Shown one piece after another: positions 32,671 through 44,448 of a DNA stretch of 64,000 bases. Both the position numbers and the translations under genes were made by a program. This stretch comes from Calcarisporiella thermophila CBS 279.70. Lineage: Eukaryota > Calcarisporiellomycota. The notes beneath the pieces are model-generated. The model saw nothing but the letters and a program-made list of their open reading frames with translations. It ran no database searches and was not told the origin of the DNA. The DNA lies in the NCBI RefSeq assembly GCF_041956535.1, contig NW_027192191.1, forward strand, positions 941,443 to 1,005,442, read 5' to 3'. The number at the start of each line of letters is the position of its first letter. Position 1 is the first letter of the stretch.

Positions 32671-35600
32671 TTAATGATAGCCTTTCAGGTCCATTTTCTC
32701 CAACAAACTGTAATATACGAATCGGAAGCTCCACAGGTTGCCTTTCCGTCTCCGAATATCGACAATATACAATCCGGTGAGGTTGCGGATGCGACATAGC
32801 TCAACCGTAAATTGGACAGCATCACCGGAGTCAAGGTAGGGATCCCCATAAGGAGGGGAAACAGCTGAAACTCTGGTTGTTTGTGTGTTAGAGGTCTGGG
32901 GGACGGACGCATGGACCTGGCTTGGAGGTGAGATGGAATGCTGACTACCGCGTCGGAGAAAAGAGACAACTGATTCAGTGGCAGAGGACACGGAAAATTT
33001 GCGTCTGGCCATTGGGGTGGCCCCTTGCCCTTGCATTCCCGTCGTCAAATTGCTTGACGATTGGCTGGTAGGAGGGGGTGTCGGCAGTTGTGCTGGGACT
33101 TCTCTCGAAATCAAGCCCTGCTTTGCAGGTCTCAAGCACTTGAGCTTGAATCCGGTGTCCGTCCAAATCTCGATCCCCATCTCAGTGAGGGTCTCTCGGA
33201 CGTGTTGTATTACCTCGCGTGGAGGGCGCGATGTTAGCGCATTCTGGTCCACCGCACCATTATGGACCCTAAGTCTTATTTCATCCGGGCGACCTGCCAT
33301 CATCATTGCTCGTGCAACAGCGACCGGGGATTTGATTGTCGGTATGCGTTTACTTGTGGGCTTCTCTGGAATAGGAGGGATGGATGGGCCCATCGGGGAG
33401 GGGGGTGGCATCATATGAAGAGGAGGCTCCTTGATTGAGTGCCGGCGCAGCCATCCAATCACCTTGTTGGTGGTGGATTTTGAATTTACCTGAGGAGTTA
33501 GAGGAGTCGGGGGTAGAGCGGTCGGTGAGGGTGGCGGCCATATATTTTCTCGTGAGCCTCCATCGCTACCACCGCCAAGGAAAAGGCTGACAACTTTACG
33601 TCTTCTCTCGCGGGCACGCGGCTTCAGCGGACCCACTGTATCCTGGGCATTGGATGGATGCAAATTCTCCGCTTTGGTCGTGATTTTCCGTCCATTCGCA
33701 AGGCTGGTGAACGGCGACAGCAACATACCAAATTTCCCTGGTTTTGCCATCACTTCGCTGGGCAACTGCATAATTGTGTGACGGCGATCTGCAAGCATTG
33801 ATGGTCGCTCTTCCTCATCTCTGTTTTGAATCAGTAGAGTCGGCACCGCAGACATGCTAGCGCCATGATGCCACTGACCTCCACGTTTCGTGGAAGTTAA
33901 ATCTCCTGTTGTGGCATATGGAGATCGTGAAGATGCCCTGTAAGGAGATGAAGCTACATTTTTTTGCGAGCTGCTAGCAGGATGACGAGTATGGCGACTG
34001 CCTAAAGACGGGGAAGAACGTTCAGCAGGCGGCGTGATGGCCGCGGAACCCAGATCGGTCACACTGCTATTATCGTCACGATATGTTCTCCCTTCGCCCA
34101 CATACTCGCTCCCTGTAGATCGACCGGCAATCTTGGGTTCAATACGGTTTCGGCTCATTTCTGTACCATACGAAGGCTCTCTGGTCACGCTTCCAATACC
34201 CATCAAATCAAGATCGTAATCGATTTGTATAGTATGACGCTTGGTTGAAGGATTCTGGAAGACCGGTGCAGGACGTACTCCAATTTCGGCACGTGAAGAA
34301 AGTAGGCTGTCGGAGAAACGTGCTTCGCCAGGGACTGCTACTCGAATATCCGCTGATGCTTCCGTCTAAAATTTATCCCCCCCCCCCAAAAAAATATTAG
34401 CATTTGTTTAACTTGCTCAGACGATGAAATTGCCCGTGTTCAAGTACCTCCAATTGCTCAACCGATTTCTTCAAGAATTGTTCATAAGGCGCCAGCCACC
34501 TGTGCTGCATAATCGTTTGCATATCGCATCGTTTTTTGGGATCAACAACGAGCATTTTGCGTAGTAGATCGCGAGCATCTGCTGGCACATAGTCTGGGAA
34601 GACGAGCTCAGTGTTAAGAATGTAGTCGTACAGAAGACCAATAGAATCTCCATTGGGGTTGCGCTCATCGTCATCATATGGAAGAAAACCACAGAGCTAG
34701 AAAGGATAAAATAAGATGAGGCTGAAATGATTGGTAGAAACAAATTCCTACCATGGCATATAGAATCACTCCGCATGACCAAATGTCGGCAGCGGGGCCA
34801 ACATATAGTCCATCAGAGACTACTAGCTCCGGTGCAGCATAACAAGGCGAGCCGCATGAAGTTGCCATCAAATCCTCTTCGGGTTTACCAAAATGGTTTG
34901 CAAAACCAAAGTCGGTGATGATTATCGATCTATTGCGGTCCAAGAGCAAATTCTCCTATAAAGCAAGCAATGGTTGAATCACACATTATTCCCTTAATGA
35001 ATGTGAGAAATACTGACCAATTTCAAATCGCGATGCACAATGTGTTGTCGATGGAGATAATTGACACCACTAATCAATTGTGCAAAAAGACGACAAGCGT
35101 CTTTTTCTTTTAAATATCGGTGGGCAAGTATATATTCGAACAGTTCACCGCCTGATACAAATAAGATTGATTTCCTTTGTCAAATATTATCTCCCAAAAA
35201 ACAAAAGCTAGAGCAGGACCAATTTACCAGATGCATATTCAAGCACGATTCCAATATACTTTTCGGTTTCCAGGACATCATATAATTTTACAATATTGGG
35301 ATGCCGCACAGTCTATGGAGAATGACCAGAAAGATATTAGCAAACTTAGCTTGCTTAGAAGGATTCTTATCTCCTGCATACCCGCAGAACAAATATTTCA
35401 CGCTCAACCTTCGTGTGTCTTGAGGCAGTATCTACGTCTTGCTTTCTTATCAGTTTGATCGCAACCTATGTATACCCCAATTTATGAGAATATCAACAAA
35501 AACAGTATAATGTGTGAGCACATACCTCAATACCTGTTTCCGAATGCACACCTAATTTCACTTTTCCGAATTCGCCCTCTCCCACAGTGCGTAGGAGCTG

Positions 35601-35738
35601 GTACGGGCCAAGCATATTCTTCTTCCGGGGAGATGTAGATGCAGGTTCATGCGAGGGGCTCTGAAGGGGATGGGTAGATTCATTAGCAGGAAAGGAGCGC
35701 TGCAGGTTACTTGTCGGAGACAGAGCCGTGCAAGCCAT
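32671..35738 (-). CDS. CAMK-type Ser/Thr kinase of the Kin4/Ppk1 group
   Basis: Seven exons (35738-35526, 35465-35382, 35312-35228, 35151-35018, 34955-34752, 34696-34448, 34365-32671) give 887 residues. The kinase domain (about residues 43-330) has [38 protein letters not shown] and the activation-loop [13 protein letters not shown]. The long tail is Ser/Pro-rich and ends in a KA1-like module ([19 protein letters not shown]...[10 protein letters not shown]). An [17 protein letters not shown] segment and [15 protein letters not shown] match the conserved tail motif I associate with fungal Kin4/Ppk1-type kinases. These act at the spindle-position checkpoint or in cell-polarity control. The last donor site (at 34447) is the least certain junction, because a poly-G/poly-C run sits in that intron. 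Confidence 0.85.
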
Positions 35739-36258
35739 GATGGGGGTACGTTGGGATGCCAGTGTTGATTGTTTGATGATTTCCCCTAGAGGAAACTAGA
35801 TTGAGATAAATTCCAAGAAAATTATAAATGAGAAAAGTAGGCAGCGTTGGAAGTATTAATAAAGTGCTTAAAAAATATATATATAATATTAAAAATATGT
35901 AAGGATGCGAATAAGAGGAAGGGGGAAAATAAGAGATTTTTTTGTGGAAAAAAATGGCGAAACAATAAGACACGGAAAAGAAAGTACCAAGTCTCTCCAA
36001 CAGTCTGCCTTTAATCAACTATGAGCACAAATATAAAGTACAAGAAAGTGTGGATTAACCCTCTTACTGGAACATCAGGGTGTATCAATGTCAATAGATG
36101 CGCATCTCGTTTTGTGATGATGAGTAAAGAGAAAGAGAAACAGCGTGTGGCACATAGCATGATTGGGTATGAAATTTTAACTCAGATGACCTTTTTGGCA
36201 AAGATTAGGAAGGTCAATAAAAATGAATTAATTTTATTTCCAAGTAATAAAAATTAAA

Positions 36259-37967
36259 CTATTTAAAATCCTTGTATGAATGTCTTTCATATTCTTTAAG
36301 CTTGAACTTCCTGCGGGGCTTCACGGGGACTCGAGGTTCGATGAGGTTTCGCTCTTGAAGGCTCAAAAATCGCTCCTTAAATAGGTTTCCTTCCGGCTAA
36401 ATAGAAAAGTGAATAAAAAGTCAGCTCTATTGTGGCCGTCAAATATACACCGCATTTATACTATAGTATATACCTTGAGCCCACGTAGTGACTCAGATAG
36501 TTCCTCTTGTAATTGAACGTCTATTGGTGCCTCCTGGACTTTGTATTTGCCCAGCTTTTTATGACCCCTCTTCTTCTTCTCCTCAGTTTTCAATGCTCTC
36601 TCATAAAGCTTCTGCTGTCGGATTTTATCCTCTTCTTCAATCTTTGTGCTGATGTCTTGTACTTGATCCAACTCTGATTTCAACCGCCTATCAAGTTGAC
36701 GCTTCTGCTCTTCTTTCTCCTATATGATTCGAGATACGCGTTAATAATACTCTGTTTTATTTATATATGTATAAAATAAATCTCACCTGCATTGCTCGTC
36801 TTAATTGCTTGTTTCGTTCCTTTTTAGTTAGCCTTTTAGCTTCTTTTTTCTGCTCGCTCCCCTCATCTCCATTACCTTCTTCCTCTACTTCTTCTTTATC
36901 ATCCTCTTCCTCTTCCTCTTCATCCAGCATATCTTGGATATCAAACCCTTTTGATTTTACTTCGTTCGACAAATGTCCATATTTTGCCTCTAGTTTCTCT
37001 TTTAGCTCATGCTTCTTAACCTCCACTTCATGCGCTTGCAGTAAGAGATTCTGAAAGGTTTGAAAATAGACTATAAATGAAAGGAAGAGAGTATCTTTAT
37101 GCTGAAGAAAAGCCTACCTGATGGTCTTCCATAGACGGGTTATAGGATGCGCCAGGCAGTGCAGGCCGGACAGCGGGTATGTGCTCTGCTGCAATATTCT
37201 TCATCTTAACTAATGTTGCCGGTGCCTAATTATTAATTATTATCAATATTGGTGATTCTGGATGGTGCTGATTAATTTTCAAACACACCTTGACTTTCTG
37301 TTTCTTTGAAACAGGGAGGGTATCTTCATTTGAATCTTTGCCATTTTCTAAAATTCAGATTTCAGCGATATCTCAACAATTAACTAGAAAAAGTGAAAAA
37401 CATTACCTCCCCAAATATCATATATTCTCGGCCGCTTTTCGTTTTCATTTTTCTGGGCTGCATTGGTCGTATTTGTCTCGTTTGATATAGATTTTGCCGG
37501 GGCATCCTTCTTCTCAGTAGAGGCGCTCTTTTTCTTATTTTTCTTTTGTTTGGGTACAACACGCGCTGTAACAGCAGGCACAGCGCTACGTTGCGCAAGA
37601 ATCTCGTCTATGCGAAGTGGTTTTTCCTTCGCCAATTTAGATTTAACTACGGGAAATAAAAATCAATTATCGAGTACTGGAAATGTGCTAATTTGGAATG
37701 TACTCTTTTCATCTCCAGCAACATCGATCATGAAGAGTTGGCTGTTGTCTTTCTCTGTGATTTTACCGCTATTAAAGGCATTATTACAATCATGTCAACC
37801 TCTCCACGAAAAGGGGCAAAATTAGCTGAAATTATATACGATATTTACACAATTCTTTCTTCATCTCTTTTTTCTTCCAAGCCTTCCTCGACATCAGCAA
37901 TGTCGACATTCTTCCTCCATGCTTTTTTGCCCTTCCGACTTGATTGCAACTTTCGTTTTTCACTCAT
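36259..37967 (-). CDS. NOP53: ribosome biogenesis protein Nop53
   Basis: Nop53 recruits the Mtr4 helicase to pre-60S particles for ITS2 trimming. Eight exons (37967-37849, 37768-37704, 37646-37407, 37347-37289, 37225-37118, 37050-36787, 36719-36474, 36396-36259) give 412 residues. The start SRKGKKAWRKNVDIADVEEG is the family hallmark. GKITEKDNSQLFMID follows, then KPLRIDEILAQRSAVPA, and PAVRPALPGASYNPSMEDHQ, which is highly conserved. The middle is acidic (DEEEEEEDDKEE) with basic coiled-coil stretches, and the C-terminus RKFKLKEYERHSYKDF is typical. A HomolD-like variant lies 42 bases upstream of the ATG. Confidence 0.93.
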
Positions 37968-38008
37968 ATTTGGTAGTTTAATGGTGAGAGCTGAACTCGA
38001 GGCATACA

Positions 38009-38016
38009 AGTGACTG
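38009..38016. promoter_or_regulatory. HomolD-like variant (AGTGACTG) upstream of NOP53
   Basis: Seven of eight bases match the TGTGACTG form of HomolD. The position, 42 bases before the NOP53 ATG, is compatible with a promoter element of a ribosome-production gene. One mismatch makes the call weak. Confidence 0.3.
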
Positions 38017-40039
38017 GGTATTCCAGTAAATAGTGACCGCTTGTGGCTAAGTCAGATATATTTTGAGATAAAAGAGCGAATTTCTCAGACTTCACTTCTT
38101 ACACGACCTTTTCTTTGTTTACATCTTTTGCACATTCCGGAAATATATTTTATTTTATTTTTTGTAAAAATAAATTAAAAATACTATCGACCAGCTCTTC
38201 TACGGTTTATTTTATGGACATAATACTTGCAAAACAAAGGTTCTTTATTCCCGATAGACAGTTCAGATAATGTTTACTCTATACATTTTCTGAGTATTCC
38301 CATCTCGGGTACAACAAAATTGCCCAGAGCTATTTATTTGTTCATTTGACTACTTTCGTCAGTGAACGCTATCAGTTTTGGCCAAATATATTTTTTGATT
38401 CAAGTTGAACATTTTTTAATGTAGCTAAATGTTCTCGACCTGATTCTGCATAATTTTAGATCACTCTGATCACACGAATGGTTTGAATGTGATTACCAAA
38501 ATCTTCTAAAAATCTATTAATAGATTTCTTGAGATTTATATGTGCGAATACTCTCTATATATCCAACTCTGAAATAGAGTGAACGACCTATAAATAATTT
38601 TTCCATGTATAACGTCTATTTAAAGCAATGCTTTTTCACCGTCTGTATTTCCGCATCTTCATACAAAATTGCATTAACAATGTGAATATCGCCTGTCAAG
38701 CTGTGCTGCATGACTCCCACTTGTCTCATATGATTATTTTCCATAATCTTTTAGAGTAATAGTACATTCAAAACTACTAAGTAGCGTCAAAGTACAATCT
38801 AAATTTGAGAATTGTGAAAATTTCGCGTCATTCTTATCTAATTAACAATAGATCACCAGTAAGTGAATTAATGTAGAAGCATATAAACAAAGTGCACCGT
38901 TCAATTAAAAGATTGCACGATGCACAAGATTTGAATGATAAATATATGAGAGAACATGTATAAAATCATTAAGCTCATGTAAGAGACAAAATAAGCCAAA
39001 GCTGTCGTGAAAAACTAAACTAAAATGGAAGGAAATAGCATAGTTAGAATTCACCACATCATTCGCACATCGACCTTTTACTTAGGGGTTAAAGAGTACA
39101 AATACAAAGGAATCCGGTGATAGCGGCTCATGATGATAATTGCGTCTATTTATATATCATAACTACTGATTAAATGAGATAAAATTATCTCATCATTGCA
39201 AAATGAATGGAACTGGTTTGCGTCATCCTCACTCTTAAAACTATGGAGAATAAAATTCACGGGCTATGTATCCGCATGAGGCACGCCGAATTCTTTTTAG
39301 GATTTGTGAAAAACACTATCTTCAGGAACAACTAGAAGAACATTTCTTAGCACATTACGGAGTCGGAGTAATAGTTTAATGCCTCATGCTTGTTGGAGTG
39401 GGCGGGTCAGCTGGTATTTGTTGCCACATATTTGAATCCGCTTCAAAAGCATAATCTTTCGGCATCGGTCGCCTCAGTCGAAAAATTGAACGCCTCATTA
39501 ATGGTCATTTGTGACATTGTGGCTAGAACCAATAGATTTAGTGGCGAGTGAGTTTTCCAAATCATCATTTTTGTGGTTAGTCCTTGTTTATTTCGTCCCT
39601 CGATTTTACACTATATTCTCAACTACTTTTGCTACCAATGTATCGGAAGAAGATAACAACTGGGTAGAGCTATTTTCTTTTTCTACTTCCTTCATATTTT
39701 CGTTTATTTCCTTAACAGCTGTATTTTGCACAGAATCATGACAAATCATAGTATTTACCTTTCGATACAAAAGTTCTGGTATTTGCCTTTTTAGCCGTAA
39801 GTACACAATAGAGTTTAAAGCGGATAGAAAATCCAATTGTGAGTGACCAAATTTTAAATCAGTATCCTGGTTGTAGGAACACGTATAAAACGAGCACTTG
39901 ATTGACAAATTCTTTTTTCGCACCTATTCTTAGTTGCATAAACGGCTCTGACCTGTTTTTTTCTATTTAATTCTATCAATTAAATACTTTATATCCTCTA
40001 TCCATTTCCAAACCCATTAGCTCTAACTACAATTCAATC
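38017..40039. other. about 2 kb without a supported gene
   Basis: AT-rich with short frames. On the minus strand between 39950 and 39380 several protein-like short frames appear (for example ending DSNMWQQIPADPPTP at about 39400), but they could not be joined by GT-AG introns into one convincing product. No RNA gene is visible. Confidence 0.45.
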
Positions 40040-40189
40040 ATGGCATGTCATTATTCCGTGTCCTGCTCTAGCTTCCCTCCTGGTAATTATCATTACGAGT
40101 GGGTGTGTCCATGGTGCTTGCAGCGGTTCGCGACAGTTGACGATCTCAACTATCATATTGTAGCATATCACGATGGGCACTGGGGATAA
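40040..40189 (+). CDS. 49-residue single C2H2 zinc-finger protein
   Basis: An ATG at 40040 opens a 49-codon frame ending at a TAA (40187-40189). The protein is essentially one zinc finger: WVCPWCLQRFATVDDLNYHI followed by VAYHDGHWG, i.e. C-x2-C-x12-H-x4-H with the hydrophobic core residues Phe and Leu in place. Such a full finger in a short frame is unlikely by chance. The first 20 residues (MACHYSVSCSSFPPGNYHYE) hold two more cysteines and three histidines. No further exon is seen. It stands alone in gene-poor DNA. DNA or RNA binding is possible; the function is unknown. Confidence 0.55.
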   Translation: MACHYSVSCSSFPPGNYHYEWVCPWCLQRFATVDDLNYHIVAYHDGHWG

Positions 40190-40895
40190 TGAGGGAAAAT
40201 ATATTTGAAGGACTTGTCACCATTTCTCAGTCATCACTACCCCTCTTCAGACTTGTACAATCAGTCTTGCTACCAAAATCTTGCAGACCATCTTGCGCTA
40301 AATTTCGAACTAAAGGATAATATCCATCCTTAGCTACTTATTTATTACACACGAGGTTTGAAATTGAAAGTACACATACAAATCCCAATTTGATATATTT
40401 ATACAATATCAATAAATATATAACCATGTTTTCAAAGCCAAGCTTCATTTTAATTGAAATATCTAATATTATTTGTAAATGTCGAATATGAATAATAGAA
40501 TAAAAAATCTTTATCTATATTTTCTGCACTGGTAATTGCCTGCCAATTTGATTGACACTTACATTTTGGAAAAATGCTGAAGTTGAAGAAGTCCTCTTGT
40601 ACACAGTAACCATGGAAGCAAATTTAGTTTAGACCATTTGATTGCAGAAAAGTAGAAGTAGCTGTATAAAATTAGAGTATAGAAAGATCTTTTTGTATAC
40701 TTTTTACACATTTCTCGCGCTATTTCTTTCATTTAGATGATTTCTATTTAATTTTAGTATGTGTGGCAATATTTTTCGTTCACGATAGTAAAGTGAAAAA
40801 TTCCATGACTTATTATTTGGCCACAAAGCAGTCCCAATAAGCCTCAAATAAACAAATCTTTTCTAATTCGCTTCCATCCGGAGATTTGAACTAAC
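40190..40895. other. intergenic, promoter region of the L1-domain gene
   Basis: No gene supported; AT-rich with polyadenylation-like AATAAA stretches near the start. Confidence 0.45.
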
Positions 40896-41953
40896 ATGAT
40901 AGAAGAGAAGCAGGTAATGAACTACGGGATTTAACAGTTTACATTACAGACGTAAAAGATGAAATTTTCTTATACGATTAGGTATCTAGAGCTGCAAGAG
41001 CACTTTTAGCTCACCTTGCAAAATCAGAAATAAATAATGAGGAAACCATTTGGCTCAACATCACATTCAATGATCCCACAAACACTATAAGGCGTATCAA
41101 GACAAAGAGTGTGTATGTACATTTCTTTATAGGTTATATTTTTAATTGTACTTTTCTTTACTATCTTTTATTTTTTATTTTCTTGCTAGTCCTCTAAGAT
41201 ATAGTCTCTATGGAAAAGATTTAGAGATTTGTTTGCTTACAAAGGATCCTCAAAAAGATTTTGAGGATTGGGTGGAGAAAAAGGGCATAACACAGATAAC
41301 TAGAGTAAGAATGAAATTGGACTATTATCTCTTTGATAATTTATTATTTATCCTTGTGTATATAGGTGATCAGTATTTCTAAATTACGCGAGAAATATAA
41401 AACCACAGAATTAAAGAAAGAGCTATGCGAGTCTTTTGATTTATTCATATGTGACAAGCGAATATTGAAATTCCTTCCCAAAGTGCTTGGGAAAACATTT
41501 GTGGATAGAAAGAAGTAAGATTACCTATTTTATAATTTATATTTAGTCTTAAATTAATAGTGTTTTTTAATATTTTATCAATAGACAGCCTATACCAATT
41601 GATATATCCAATTTCGATAATCTAAAACTTGAAGTTGAACGAGCATGGCGTTCTACCTACATTCATTTGCCTGCTGCTAATAATTTGTAAGCTAGATTTA
41701 TTTATGGTTAATACTTCATCCCTCATTCTAACGTATTTTTGCGATTTATGTGAATAGATCCATTAAAATTGCCAAATCTTCATTTGCGGCTACACAAGTT
41801 GCCGACAATATCTTACATGCAGTTCCACATATTATAGAGGCAGCACCAAAAGGGTGGAAGGCTATCCGTTCGATAGGAATTAAAACGAGAGAATCCGTTA
41901 CTTTACCGATATATGGATCTGAACTGGAGGAGTTAGCGAGAAATAAAAAATAA
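40896..41953 (+). CDS. ribosomal L1-domain protein, Utp30-like
   Basis: Six exons (40896-40913, 40982-41112, 41190-41304, 41366-41514, 41585-41686, 41758-41953) give 236 residues. The fold is that of L1-like nucleolar proteins (Utp30, Cic1, RSL1D1). Matching segments are RAARALLAHLAKSEINNEET, IWLNITFNDP, PLRYSLYGKDLEICLLTKDP, ELKKELCESFDLFICDKRIL.FLPKVLGKTF, and AWRSTYIHLPA. The C-terminal GWKAIRSIGIKTRESVTLPIY is the family's closing strand. It probably works in early ribosome assembly on 35S pre-rRNA. The short length favours Utp30 over Cic1, which carries a basic extension. Confidence 0.88.
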
Positions 41954-42080
41954 TGTAATATATGCCATAATAGAAGGATAGATATTTAAGCTGAAATTTC
42001 GCCGGTAGCAATTCAAGCAATTGGGCTAGAAATTGTTAAAAATGCAAGAAAGCCGGCACAAGAGTCCTCCAGACAAACTC

Positions 42081-43808
42081 TTAAGATATGGAATGGCAGT
42101 TTGATTCTCGTTCGTTGACATTCTTAGGTAACCATCCGTTGGCCTAGTGCGGTTGAGAGAGAATTTAGATACAACATGCGATTTCCACTTATATTACTTT
42201 TTGATACATACTTCTCCCAGGAAATAATCCCAATGTGGATTTACTCCTCCTTCGGTCTGAAAATTCCAGAAAAACCATCCAATACCCTCTTCAAAAGCAT
42301 CCATTTGCTTTTCAGCAAAGGTTCTCAAATATTTGCGATATTCTGGTGTCCACAGCTCCCAATCTTCCGATCCCGTACAAGTACATGGTTTGTTCGGACA
42401 ATGGGCAGATGAGTTGTCGTATGTTCCCTCCCATCGAGTTCCTATCCCAACGCCATTAAGAAACGGGCCGCAGTCATTGATTGCAACTGACCACTGTTAT
42501 GGATCATATATATACATTTGAAAAAGGGTATATATCAAATAAAAAATACTGTATAAAGATTGAATTAAAAATAAAGCGATAATCACCTCTCCCACTATCG
42601 TCATAATGTTCTTTTGTTTGGCTTCAATGAGATCTTTTCTCCAGTCGGCGCACGGAAAAAAAAGTTTTTCATTACGCGACAATTTCAATAGATACTTATT
42701 GAAGATTAAGTAGTTGTGCAAATCTAATATGGAGAATTTGTTTAAAAAATTAGCAAGTTCTCGATGCCTTATTCAGCATACCCATGATTGCTGGGTCGTT
42801 TCCAGCAAGAGCTACTTTTCCTTCCCACCATTTACGCCCCATAAAACCGTCATGATAAACCAGCAACGGACCACGGGCATCAGGATTAATCGCCCTTAAT
42901 CTCTCAAGAGCAAATTTATGCCATTCAACTGTAAGCTGCTTACTCTGATCGCTCATCAAAAATATTGCCGGCTCGTTTAAAATTCCTACGAGGGTTACCA
43001 CATTTTCATATCGCGGTTGTGCGAAACGTCGCATAAGTTCTTCCAATATATCTAACGTTCTATTCGCATATTTGAACCCATCTGGCGTACCATCTAGCCA
43101 GCCCATGTTCCCCACACGACCACAGTGGTTCCAAATATTCTGATGGCCTGGGGCTGCGTGAAGTTCTAACATAATGCGGAGTCCGTATTTTCGAGCCCAT
43201 TCGATACCCCGCAGCAAATACTTGAAGCTTACTTTGTGCACATAAGGGGCTTCTTCCTGTATCGACCAGAAGGGCAACGGGATTCGCACGTGATTGAAGC
43301 CAAGATCCACAATTCGTTTGAAAGTTTCCTCTGTTACAAATGTGTCATAATGTTTCTCGAGTCGCCGCTGGGCTTCCTTTTGTCCGAGGGCACGAGACAG
43401 GGAGTACTCGTCCACAGCGCCAGTCTCGTTGAAAAAAGATGGCGTGATAAATGGCTCTAGAATAAGCCAACCCCCGAGATTCACGCCGCGGACTTTGTGC
43501 ATACCACCGTAATCAAAAAAATCCTTGAGCGCGGGTGTGTATGCATTAGGCCGTGCAGAGTCGTCCCATGTCTCACCAGGCTCCCTGACGCCGTCTGCTT
43601 TGCGGTGAGCGGGAATTATGGCCAAAAAATACGCAAGCAGAATTGCCGCTACAACAAATAGGAAGATCGCGAAAAGAAGCAAGTAGACGCACACTCGACA
43701 TTTTTTTATGCATCGTCTTTTCTGTTCTATATCTCCTTGGACGGGCCTTGCTCTGCTTATGCAAGATTTGCATCGCACCCGCCATTCGTCTTGAGCAAGA
43801 GGGGGCAT
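42081..43808 (-). CDS. membrane-anchored GH5 exo-beta-1,3-glucanase-like protein
   Basis: Four exons (43808-42782, 42723-42587, 42493-42212, 42143-42081) give 502 residues. A cysteine-rich, basic N-terminal cytosolic segment is followed by one membrane helix (YLLLFAIFLFVVAAILLAYF), so it is a type II protein facing the cell wall. The catalytic domain begins RGVNLGGWLILEPFITPSFF, the classic fungal exo-1,3-glucanase start, and goes on with HVRIPLPFW and ELHAAPG. The acid/base glutamate is in GILNEPA, and the nucleophile in TIVGEW at the exon 2-3 border. It ends GWLPKNVNE. It likely trims beta-1,3-glucan during wall growth, as Exg2/Exg3-type enzymes do. Confidence 0.9.
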
Positions 43809-44448
43809 GTGTAGAAGTAATGAAACGTAATTGAGGCCTCCAGTGGATTGCCAATGGCTTGTTTTATTTAGCCTGAGCCCGAGAAGAGTCTATTCTATTA
43901 ATACATGCCGATTTCCAGGCTTGTGATGAACTGGGCACTTGCCAAAAGAAAAAGAGATGGAGGAAGCTGCACAATAGCGGCAATTTATTATGGAGAATGA
44001 AGAGAAATAAGTGTGGGATAAAGGGCTTGAGAACAGTAGCTTTAAATTCTGTTCCTCTGCTACTAATTTCATTCCTCTCAGGGCTGCCTATTTCCATTTG
44101 TATTCGCGTCAAAGGGGATTTTGCAGATTCATGAGGTCATCGAAGCTTAGATTACTTCATATCGAGCATCTTAAATTAATCTGCCCCGATTTCCTTGTTA
44201 TCTCTTTCATTCTATTACAAATTCGTACTCGGCTCTTCTATGTTGAACCTGCTTTTTGCAGTTATTTAGTTTTAATCTTCTAAGGGGAGAGACAGAGGAG
44301 AGGACGAAGGTCAGATATACCTTTTCGATTTCCAATAATTATATCTCCCATTCCAGCGCATATTTGGTTGCTTATATATTGCTCGTTTGGTCATTTTCCC
44401 TCTATTGGAGCATCTCGTTATTCCAGAGCAAAAAAGAGCCTATAAAAT
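43809..44448. other. bidirectional promoter region (GH5 glucanase / Rho-GEF)
   Basis: 640 bases between two divergent starts, with short overlapping frames and no supported gene. A TATAAAAT run lies directly before the Rho-GEF ATG. Confidence 0.45.

Noticed and set aside
40875-40905. Reverse-strand TTCAAAT resembling a tRNA T-loop
   Set aside because: The flanking five bases do not pair and no anticodon or acceptor stem can be drawn; the ATG of the L1-domain gene lies here.
42121-42165. tRNA-like start (TTGGCCTAGTGCGGTTGAGAG)
   Set aside because: It resembles an A box, but no T-loop follows at the right distance, and the bases belong to the last exon and last intron of the GH5 glucanase gene.
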